Translations under genes and position numbers: made by a program | Source: Thiolinea disciformis DSM 14473 | Lineage (GTDB): Bacteria; Pseudomonadota; Gammaproteobacteria; Thiotrichales; Thiotrichaceae | DNA length: 64,000 nucleotides | NCBI RefSeq assembly: GCF_000371925.1 | Contig: NZ_AQVE01000011.1 | Span: 1-64,000 of the forward strand | Direction of reading: 5' to 3' | In this document: one piece after another, positions 30,188 through 37,888 of the stretch | How positions within the stretch are numbered: position 1 is the stretch's first letter | Layout: each line of letters opens with the position of its first letter | The notes under the pieces: model-generated | The model's database searches: none | What the model was told of the DNA's origin: nothing | Seen by the model: the letters and a program-made list of their open reading frames with translations, nothing else

Positions 30188-33100
30188 ATGAGCATGTTTT
30201 TGTTGCAGTCCGCCTTGTGGCTATTAGGTGCATTTTTGCTAGGTTATTTGATTGGCTATGTCTTAAAAGGCGTATTCTGTCGTCGTGCTGTTGCAAAGCC
30301 CGTAAAGAACTTGAGCCAAGGGCGTGTTCTTGAAAATGAACCGGATCTGGATGAAATTAAGGTTCGTAAATTAGGCCCTACGGAAATTCCTTTACCGCCA
30401 CGTCCTGCGCGGCCTGATTTCAAAACACCACCACCGCCAAGTTTTAAAAAGCCGGTTCAAGTACCGCCGCCGCCACCGCCGCGTCCTGCTCCTGCTAATT
30501 GGCCGCCACCCCGTAAACCCGCAACACCACCTGAGCCACCGAAACCGCGTGTTGTGCCAGAAGTCGTTAAAAAACCGGTGGTAACCGAAACGAAAACTGA
30601 TTGGTTAGATGTAGCACGTAATACCGCCACAGCAGCGGGAGCTGGTTTGGCGGTCAAAGCTTTCAGCGACGCCACTAAACCTCAGGCGCCTGATCTACCG
30701 AAACTGGATAAGGATCTACCAAAAGTATCTGTAGACTATACAGTCACAGATATTAGTGCCGACAACTTATTAGGTATTACAATGCCCCAAGGTGTTGACC
30801 TGCCTGATCTCACTGTGCAAGTGGATAGACCACAAGTGACCTTACCGGACGCTCATTTGCCCAAGCTTGACCTGTCCAGTGTTGAGGTGGATGTCCCCAC
30901 AGTTAATCTGAGTTCACCTGAACTTAATCTCCCTAAAGTAGATATTAATCTGCCCAAAGTAGAGCTTGAAACAGCTGAGCTTGATTTGGCTTTGCCGAAA
31001 GTAGAATTGCCAAAGCTTGACGTATCTTTGCCTAAAGTCGATTTGCCGACCCCTGAATTAAATTTACCGAAGGTCGATCTCGATTTGCCAAAGGTGGATG
31101 TTGATTTGCCTGAGCTTCAGTTGGCTAAAGCCGCTGTGGATTTACCAACAGTCGATATCAATCTGCCCAAGGCGAATTTACCGAAGCTTGATGTTGACTT
31201 GCCTAAAGTTGATTTGTCGACCCCCGAATTGAACTTACCGAAGGTCGATCTTGATTTACCGAAGGTGGATGTGGATTTGCCAGAGCTTCAGGCGGCTAAA
31301 GTAAATGTCGATTTACCTAAAGTCGCTGTGGATTTACCACCAGTTGATGTCGATCTGCCCAAGGTGAATTTACCGAAGCTCAATGTTGACTTGCCAACAG
31401 TAGATCTGAATTTGCCGAAAGCCAATGTGGATTTACCAACCGTTAATGTTGATGTGCCTAATGTTGACGTGCCAGATATTGAAATCACAAAGCCTGATAC
31501 CTCGTTGAATTTAGGTGCGGTAGCGGCTTCTGTGGCGGGGGTTGCAGCAGTAGGTGTTAGTGGTGTAGTTGATAAGCTAAAAGGCGCTTTCCAAGCAGAA
31601 CTGCCTTCAGCAGCGCTAAAAGTGGATGCTTCCTTACCAGTAGCTGATGTTACTTTACCAAAAGTCGATCTTGATTTACCAAAGGTGGGTGTGAATCTGC
31701 CGGTAATAGATGTTGATTTACCAAAAGTGGACATCAATCTGCCTGAGGTGGATGTTGCATTACCTAAGGTGGCTCTACCAAGCGTTGATATTACCTTGCC
31801 TAAGGTAGATTTACCGAGCGTGGATGTTGCATTGCCTAAGGTAGACTTACCGAGCGTGGACGTTGCGTTGCCTAAGGTAGACTTACCAAGCGTGGATGTT
31901 GCATTGCCTAAGGTAGACTTACCAAGCGTGGATGTTCCGTTACCCAAGGTGGATTTACCAAGCGTTGCTGTTGATTTGCCAAGTACTAAGATCGAGTTGC
32001 CGCAAATTAATGTGCCTAAGGCGGATTTAGACTTGCCAAAGGCTGATCTCAATTTAACAACTTTGGAGGCGAAGCTACCAGAGCTAAGTTCGCCAACCGT
32101 TAATGTTGATGTGCCTAAGGTTGCTATACCCGATATTGAAATCACAAAACCTGATACTTCTTTGAGTTTGGGGGCTGTGGCGGCTTCGGTAGCAGGGGCT
32201 GCGGCCGTAGGGGTAGGTAGTTTATTCGATAAGGTCAAGGGGGCTTTCCAAGCGGATATGCCTTCAGCAGACGTAAAAATCGATGCATCTTTACCAAAAG
32301 TCAATGTCGATCTGGCGAGTGCTGAGCTAGAGTTGCCAAAGCTGGATGTGACTTCCCCAGTCATAGTGGCTGAGCTGCCAACAGTAGCGCTTAATCCGCC
32401 TAAGTTAGACATGTCATTGCCGAAGGTGGATTTGCCGACCGTTGATGTTGATTTGCCAACGGTGGATATTGAGCTAGCAAAATTGGGTGTTAATCTACCT
32501 GAAGCTGATCTTGCTTTACCAAAAGTCGATCTGGACTTGCCACAAATTAATTTGCCTAAAGCCGATGTAGATATGCCAAAGGTTAATCTGAATTTGCCAA
32601 CGCTGGAGACAAGCTTGCCTGAGCTAAGTCTACCAAGCGTTGATGTAGCACTTCCTAAACTAGAGGCTGATCTGGATTTGCCGCAAATTAATTTGCCTAA
32701 GGCCGATGTAGACATGCCAAAGGTTAATCTGAATTTGCCAACGCTGGAAGCAAGCTTGCCTGAGGTCAGTCTACCAAGTGTTGATGTAGCGCTTCCTAAA
32801 TTAGAGGCCGATCTACCAAAGCTTGATGTTGATCTTCCACAAGTTAATCTAGCTGCGCCTGATGTAAGCGTTGACCCGCCAGATCTGACAGGGGAGCTTA
32901 GTGCGGCAGTGGCTTCGGTAGCAGGGGTTGCTGCTGTGGGCGCTAGTGGCTTAGTGGATAAGGTTAAAGATACTTTGGGTATTAATGCGCCAAATCATGG
33001 ATCAAATGTGCCTAAGGTTGATTTGGATCTGGCAGAGCCTAAGTTAGATTTAACTGACGTAGCCACTCGTTACGAAGTCACTGAAATTACCTCGGATGTG

Positions 33101-34360
33101 TTACTAGATCGCTTTACCACGGTTCGCGCCAATGGGGATGAGTCTGTGGTGGAAGTGACAACGGATTCAAACTTGAACCTGCTAAGTGGCGATGCGCTAG
33201 TCAGTCTACCCGTGGCTCATGAACACTATGTAGTGACTGAGATTGGTGTAGATCAGTTGTTGGGACAAAGTAAAGCGGGCCTTGCTACTGAGTTTGTCGA
33301 TAATCGCAACAACGATACTAGCGTAAGCTTGGTAAATGCTAGTGACAGCTTAGAACCCTTACAAGCCGAACGATCTACCACGCAGCGGTCAAGCGCTGAG
33401 GTAAATGCAGGGCAATTACTGGAGCAAACTCAGCCTTTAGTAGCTTATCAAGCTACTGATATAGATGTGGATCATTTGTTGGCTCAGGCTAAGTCGGCCA
33501 TCCACTATGAGTCTAGCGATATTACCGCAGCATCAACTCTAAATGTCGTGGGGAAAGCGGCGAGTGCTTTATCAACAGACTACAGTACTATGCTTGAAGT
33601 GATTGAGTCGAAGATAGCAGATACCCAACAAACCCTCGCTAATTTAAGTGCTGATAAGCCGACATTGGATGCTTCACTGGACGTTAGCAGTGACGTGGGC
33701 TTAGGCGTAAATAAGCCTATTGAGACGCGAGGGATTCATTATCAAGTGTCTGATATTGATGCCGCAACGATGTTAGGGATGGCTATTGCGGCGCAAGAGC
33801 CACTGAGTCGGCCAGATAAATCTGAATCATGGGTGGACAAAGCGATTAATGGGGTGAGTAGTGCGGGTGATAAGCTCCTAGAAAGCGTTAGTGCAGTGGG
33901 TGAAAACTCCAGTGAAGCACTTTCGACGACGCTTGGCGGTGCTAGTACAGCCACGCTTGCGCTGGGTTCAGGTATTCTAGGCTTGGCTGCAACACCGCAA
34001 AGTACTGATACCAGTCAGTGGCGTTTAGAACAGTGGGTTAGACATATGCTGTCTCATTTAGATGAGCCTACTCGGGCGCGTCGTGTGGTTCAGGTCTGGG
34101 ATAAAGGCTCAGGGCCTAACTGTGAGCAGATGGAGCGTCATGGTGTATTACGTCTCAATCCTGGTACTTATGACAAATTGTCTAGCGTTCACTGCGGTGT
34201 AGCGCGCCCGGGCTTTGTGGCGGTGGGTGGCGATGTCGCCTTCTTGGCGGTGGGGCAAGCGGTATGGTTCCAAATGAATGGTATTTTAGTATGTCGGGCT
34301 ATCGACGATGTACACCGCTTTATCCATCTAAATCTAGATGATATCGCTACTAATGTGTGA
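30188..34360 (+). CDS. Giant membrane-anchored LPKVD-repeat (AHNAK-like) protein
   Basis: A 1390-residue protein. An N-terminal membrane helix (~4-27) is followed by a Pro-rich stretch (~69-130). About 700 residues of degenerate 6-7-residue repeats (type L-P-K-V-D-V/L-D, ~200-895) come next, alternating hydrophobic and Asp residues and resembling the repeats of eukaryotic AHNAK. Three Ala/Gly/Val-rich inserts (AAVASVAG-like, near 443, 662 and 905) interrupt it. Six copies of a Y-x-V-T-D-I-x-x-D-x-L-L-G motif occur at residues 184, 962, 1014, 1087, 1107 and 1185. A unique C-terminal domain (~1278-1390) contains three Cys. I chose the ATG at 30188, with GGGAGG seven bases before it. No known family was recognised. 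A structural envelope role is inferred. Confidence 0.8.
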   Translation: MSMFLLQSALWLLGAFLLGYLIGYVLKGVFCRRAVAKPVKNLSQGRVLENEPDLDEIKVRKLGPTEIPLPPRPARPDFKTPPPPSFKKPVQVPPPPPPRPAPANWPPPRKPATPPEPPKPRVVPEVVKKPVVTETKTDWLDVARNTATAAGAGLAVKAFSDATKPQAPDLPKLDKDLPKVSVDYTVTDISADNLLGITMPQGVDLPDLTVQVDRPQVTLPDAHLPKLDLSSVEVDVPTVNLSSPELNLPKVDINLPKVELETAELDLALPKVELPKLDVSLPKVDLPTPELNLPKVDLDLPKVDVDLPELQLAKAAVDLPTVDINLPKANLPKLDVDLPKVDLSTPELNLPKVDLDLPKVDVDLPELQAAKVNVDLPKVAVDLPPVDVDLPKVNLPKLNVDLPTVDLNLPKANVDLPTVNVDVPNVDVPDIEITKPDTSLNLGAVAASVAGVAAVGVSGVVDKLKGAFQAELPSAALKVDASLPVADVTLPKVDLDLPKVGVNLPVIDVDLPKVDINLPEVDVALPKVALPSVDITLPKVDLPSVDVALPKVDLPSVDVALPKVDLPSVDVALPKVDLPSVDVPLPKVDLPSVAVDLPSTKIELPQINVPKADLDLPKADLNLTTLEAKLPELSSPTVNVDVPKVAIPDIEITKPDTSLSLGAVAASVAGAAAVGVGSLFDKVKGAFQADMPSADVKIDASLPKVNVDLASAELELPKLDVTSPVIVAELPTVALNPPKLDMSLPKVDLPTVDVDLPTVDIELAKLGVNLPEADLALPKVDLDLPQINLPKADVDMPKVNLNLPTLETSLPELSLPSVDVALPKLEADLDLPQINLPKADVDMPKVNLNLPTLEASLPEVSLPSVDVALPKLEADLPKLDVDLPQVNLAAPDVSVDPPDLTGELSAAVASVAGVAAVGASGLVDKVKDTLGINAPNHGSNVPKVDLDLAEPKLDLTDVATRYEVTEITSDVLLDRFTTVRANGDESVVEVTTDSNLNLLSGDALVSLPVAHEHYVVTEIGVDQLLGQSKAGLATEFVDNRNNDTSVSLVNASDSLEPLQAERSTTQRSSAEVNAGQLLEQTQPLVAYQATDIDVDHLLAQAKSAIHYESSDITAASTLNVVGKAASALSTDYSTMLEVIESKIADTQQTLANLSADKPTLDASLDVSSDVGLGVNKPIETRGIHYQVSDIDAATMLGMAIAAQEPLSRPDKSESWVDKAINGVSSAGDKLLESVSAVGENSSEALSTTLGGASTATLALGSGILGLAATPQSTDTSQWRLEQWVRHMLSHLDEPTRARRVVQVWDKGSGPNCEQMERHGVLRLNPGTYDKLSSVHCGVARPGFVAVGGDVAFLAVGQAVWFQMNGILVCRAIDDVHRFIHLNLDDIATNV
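31777..31980 (+). repeat. 36-bp coding tandem repeat
   Basis: Near-identical 36-base units encode L-P-S-V-D-V-A-L-P-K-V-D, about five to six copies in a row inside the giant repeat protein. Units differ mainly at third positions (for example GTAGAC/GTAGAT, GCATTG/GCGTTG). This points to recent expansion by slippage or recombination. All units stay in frame. Confidence 0.85.
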
Positions 34361-34384
34361 TGCTTAGTCTCAAGGAGCAGCCAC

Positions 34385-36496
34385 TTAGCTTTGAAAGAAG
34401 CGGGTGGCTGTATCACCGTTCGGTTGCTGTAACCAGCGCCGAGTGAGAGCAGGGATGCGATCGGGGTGGCGCTCTACTAGGTATTGCGCCGCCTTTTGTA
34501 CTTCAGGTAATAGATGTTGATCGCGTAGTAAATCTGCAATACGCATCTTGACCTCGCCCGTTTGGCGTGTGCCTAATACTTCTCCTGGGCCGCGTAATTC
34601 CAAGTCAATATTCGATAATTCAAAACCATCAGTGCTATGGCGTAATGCATCCAAACGTTTTTTGGCCGTTTTGCCGAGTGGGGCTTGATAGAGCAGCACG
34701 CAGCTACTAGCGGTATTGCCACGACCCACCCGCCCACGTAATTGGTGTAATTGCGAAAGGCCCAAACGTTCCGCATTTTCAATAACCATCAACGAGGCAT
34801 TGGGTACATCGACCCCCACTTCAATGACGGTAGTCGCGACCAACAGTTGTAATTCATTGGCTTTAAACGCCTGCATAATGCGTTCTTTCTCGCTACTATG
34901 TAAGCGCCCATGCACAAGACCGATATTGACCTTCGGGAGGCGTTCGCGTAGCAAAACCGCTGTATCTTCGGCTGCTTGGCATTGCAACACCTCAGATTCA
35001 TCAATCAAGGTACAGACCCAATAAATTTGGCGGCCTTCTTGGCAAGCTTGAGCAATGCGCTCAATGATTTCATCGCGCCGATTATTGCTGATGGCAACGG
35101 TCGTGATGGGCGTGCGCCCTGGAGGTAATTCGTCAATGACCGAATAATCCATATCACCATAAGCAGTCATCGCTAAGGTGCGTGGAATCGGTGTCGCGGT
35201 CATCACTAATTGATGGGGATAAAACTCACCTTGGCGGCCTTTTTCACGCAATGCTAGTCGTTGGTGCACACCAAAACGATGTTGCTCATCAATAATCACT
35301 AAACCCAGTTGCAAGAACTCTACTGTGCGTTGGAATAAGGCATGCGTTCCGACTGCAATATGACCAATGCCCAGTAGCAAATTTTCGACTTGGCGACGGC
35401 GTTGTTTCGGCGTTTGTGTCCCCGAAATATACACTACATCCAAACCTAGCGGCTCAAGCCACTGGCTTAGATTGCGATAATGCTGCTCTGCTAAGAGTTC
35501 GGTGGGTGCCATTAAAGCGACTTGATAGCCGTTTGCAATGGCATGTAAGGCAGTTGCTACGGCTACCAGTGTTTTGCCTGAGCCGACATCGCCTTGCACC
35601 AAACGATTCATGGGATGCCCTTGGCGCAGGTCGGCTTCAATTTCTTGAATAACGCGCTGTTGTGCCGCCGTGGGTTTAAAGGGGAGTAGTTTGAGTAATT
35701 GTTTAAATAAGTGATTATCTGCCTGCATCAAGGGTGCTTGCACTTTGCGTAAATCACTTCGTGCTTGCTGCACACCTAATTGATGTGCTAATAGCTCTTC
35801 GAAAATGAGACGTTTTTGTACAGGATGTTGGCCATCCAATAATTGGCGACTGGCTTTTTCAGTCGGTGGCTTATGCAATAAGTTGAGGCAAGCTTGCAGT
35901 GGCAGAAAGTTCTGCTGTTGAATCACAAAATCAGGCAGCAATTCGGGAATATTAGTACTTTGGGCGAGGCTTAAGGCGTGTTGAATCATGCGGCGTAAGC
36001 TGGCTTGATGCAAACCTTCAGTGGTCGGGTAAGTGGGTGTCAGGGTGTTTTCAAGTTCAGGATGCTGACCGGTTTGAATGAGGCGGTACTCGGGGTGCAC
36101 CATTTCTAGTTTAAAACCAGCTTGGCGTACTTCACCAAAACAACGTAACCACAAACCTTCACTCAGACTATTACGCATGCCTTGATTGAAATGAAAAAAG
36201 CGTAAGGTTAGGTTGGCACCACTGCCATCATTGAGATGGCATAACAACATGCGCCGTGCACGTACCACGACTTCCGTTGCTTCAATTTCGCCTTCTACCA
36301 TAACTTCTTGCCCTGCTCGCAGGCTTGCCAATGGATAAATACGGGTGCGATCTTGATAGCGCAGGGGCAGGTGAAATAAGAGATCGGACACCTGCAAAAT
36401 CCCAAGGCGGGCTAATTTGCTCGCTTGTGTTTCGCCCACCCCTGACAAACTTGTCACTGCTTGGTCAAGCAGATGCGATGCGGCGGGGGCTGTCAT
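34385..36496 (-). CDS. recG: ATP-dependent DNA helicase RecG
   Basis: A 703-residue superfamily 2 helicase that drives regression of stalled forks and branch migration. The N-terminal wedge/OB domain (from ~15, LSGVGETQASKLARLGI, through ~150) recognises branched DNA. The helicase core has Walker A GDVGSGKTLVA (~303), the DEQH box LVIIDEQHRFG (~396), MTATPIPRTLAM, and the C-terminal QLRGRVGRG motif VI (~580). The length is that of typical RecG. It is convergent with the giant repeat protein gene (24-base gap) and followed on the same strand by nothing closely spaced. Confidence 0.96.
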   Translation of the reverse strand: MTAPAASHLLDQAVTSLSGVGETQASKLARLGILQVSDLLFHLPLRYQDRTRIYPLASLRAGQEVMVEGEIEATEVVVRARRMLLCHLNDGSGANLTLRFFHFNQGMRNSLSEGLWLRCFGEVRQAGFKLEMVHPEYRLIQTGQHPELENTLTPTYPTTEGLHQASLRRMIQHALSLAQSTNIPELLPDFVIQQQNFLPLQACLNLLHKPPTEKASRQLLDGQHPVQKRLIFEELLAHQLGVQQARSDLRKVQAPLMQADNHLFKQLLKLLPFKPTAAQQRVIQEIEADLRQGHPMNRLVQGDVGSGKTLVAVATALHAIANGYQVALMAPTELLAEQHYRNLSQWLEPLGLDVVYISGTQTPKQRRRQVENLLLGIGHIAVGTHALFQRTVEFLQLGLVIIDEQHRFGVHQRLALREKGRQGEFYPHQLVMTATPIPRTLAMTAYGDMDYSVIDELPPGRTPITTVAISNNRRDEIIERIAQACQEGRQIYWVCTLIDESEVLQCQAAEDTAVLLRERLPKVNIGLVHGRLHSSEKERIMQAFKANELQLLVATTVIEVGVDVPNASLMVIENAERLGLSQLHQLRGRVGRGNTASSCVLLYQAPLGKTAKKRLDALRHSTDGFELSNIDLELRGPGEVLGTRQTGEVKMRIADLLRDQHLLPEVQKAAQYLVERHPDRIPALTRRWLQQPNGDTATRFFQS

Positions 36497-36561
36497 GAAA
36501 AAACTGGAACTATTACGATCATTATTCCTTGCTAATAGCGAGCTGGCGTGATTTTGTCAAG

Positions 36562-37599
36562 TTATCTAGCAATTTCTTGCGGTAGCTGCATGGTCGCACA
36601 GTGAAGACTGCCACTTTGTTGAATCAGTGCCCGACAATCAATGGGTATTATTTGATGCTGCGGAAAGGCTTTTCCTATTTGCTCAATGGCAATCGTATCC
36701 GTGCGTTCGTCTGCATAAATGGGTAGTAAGACCCTGCCATTGACAATCAAGAAGTTCACATAGCTAGCAGGTAAACGTCGCCCATCCTCTGCGTAAATCG
36801 CGTGCGGCAGCGGAATCGCAAACAGTTTATACGGCTTACCATTTACCTGACGCAGTGCTTTAATTTCCTGCTCCATCGCACTTAAAGCAACAAAGTGGCT
36901 GTCATTCGCATCGTCGCAAGTTAAATAAACAATCGTTTGCGGGTCAGCAAAACGCGCGAGGGTATCAATATGTGCATCGGTGTCGTCGCCTTCTAAATGC
37001 CCATTTTTAAGCCATAAAATCCGCTCTAAGCCAAGGCTTTCTGTTAAACGCTGTTCAATTTGCGTTTTGGACAAATGTGGATTGCGATTAGGGTTTAATA
37101 GGCAAGTTTCTGTGGTTAATAAAGTGCCTTGACCATCGGTTTCTAAACTGCCACCTTCGAGCACGAGGTTTATACTTTTTAAATGACAGTGGTTAAGTGG
37201 GGGTTGTTTGACTAAGTGCTGATTCACCGCATTATCGCGGCTCGCATCAAATTTGCCGCCCCACGCATTAAAAATAAAATCCAGTAAAACAATACGTTGT
37301 TGGTCAAGAATACTAATCGGGCCAAAATCGCGCGCCCATGTATCATCATAAGCCAGTTGGCGTAAATACAGATTCGCAAGCTTGCAATCAGTCTTTTCTA
37401 GCAGATTAATAATATGCAGTTGATGATCGTCATCATGGCACAGCAATAAAACCACTTCCTGCTGGCTAATCGCACTCACAATCTGCGTATAGCAAATTTC
37501 TGCTGCTTCCAGATTATCTGCCCAGTCACTAGCGGGATGCGGCCACGCGAGTAATACCCCCCATTGGGGATGCCATTCTGGCAAAAACGTTTTAGTCAC
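36562..37599 (-). CDS. aguA: Agmatine deiminase
   Basis: A 345-residue enzyme of the peptidyl-arginine-deiminase-like family that converts agmatine to N-carbamoylputrescine and ammonia. Visible catalytic landmarks are YDDTWARDFGP (~83-93), NLVLEGGSLETDG, NGHLEGDDTDAHIDTLARF and the nucleophilic Cys near the C-terminus (GSLHCATMQLP, Cys ~334). It acts one step before AguB, encoded at 12466-13353. No arginine decarboxylase gene is in this window. It is a single gene, divergent from the S74 repeat-protein gene. Confidence 0.92.
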   Translation of the reverse strand: MTKTFLPEWHPQWGVLLAWPHPASDWADNLEAAEICYTQIVSAISQQEVVLLLCHDDDHQLHIINLLEKTDCKLANLYLRQLAYDDTWARDFGPISILDQQRIVLLDFIFNAWGGKFDASRDNAVNQHLVKQPPLNHCHLKSINLVLEGGSLETDGQGTLLTTETCLLNPNRNPHLSKTQIEQRLTESLGLERILWLKNGHLEGDDTDAHIDTLARFADPQTIVYLTCDDANDSHFVALSAMEQEIKALRQVNGKPYKLFAIPLPHAIYAEDGRRLPASYVNFLIVNGRVLLPIYADERTDTIAIEQIGKAFPQHQIIPIDCRALIQQSGSLHCATMQLPQEIAR

Positions 37600-37888
37600 T
37601 TTGCGATCTCGTGGTTTGGAATAGGGGTATTATAAAAGGAGATGGATTTGATGGGTAGTCATGGTTTTGATTAATAATTATACAAAAAAGATAGGGTTTT
37701 TATATTATATTTATTGGAATGATTTTGGTTTTATTGATGACCCTCATCGGTTAATACCTCAAGGCATCGGTTTACCGTGCGGCTATTTTTTCAATAAACG
37801 CATTCTACGGTTTTTGATAAGAATTCTTAATTGTTTTATTCGTGGGGACGTATGGCTTTTTGTTTAATTTTTTAGGAGCTCATAAGTG
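37600..37888. other. AT-rich intergenic region between aguA and the S74 repeat-protein gene
   Basis: About 290 bases of low-GC DNA separating two divergent genes. It must hold both promoters, but no -35/-10 pair stands out. A 68-codon ORF at 37661-37867 has no ribosome site, its composition mirrors the AT-rich DNA, and I do not count it as a gene. An AGGAG ribosome site for the downstream gene ends the region. Confidence 0.5.

Noticed and set aside
31777-31980. Regularly spaced 36-base repeats that could suggest a CRISPR array
   Set aside because: The repeats are directly tandem without unique spacers, remain in frame within a long coding region, and have no palindromic repeat ends or cas genes nearby.
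31288-32715. 475-codon open frame on the minus strand, rich in S-T-L-G-K repeats
   Set aside because: It is the exact antisense of the LPKVD-repeat region. The repeats of the real gene keep the opposite strand free of stops. No ribosome site was seen.
37661-37867. 68-codon plus-strand ORF between aguA and the S74 gene
   Set aside because: No ribosome binding site, composition follows the AT-rich intergenic DNA, and no recognisable features.
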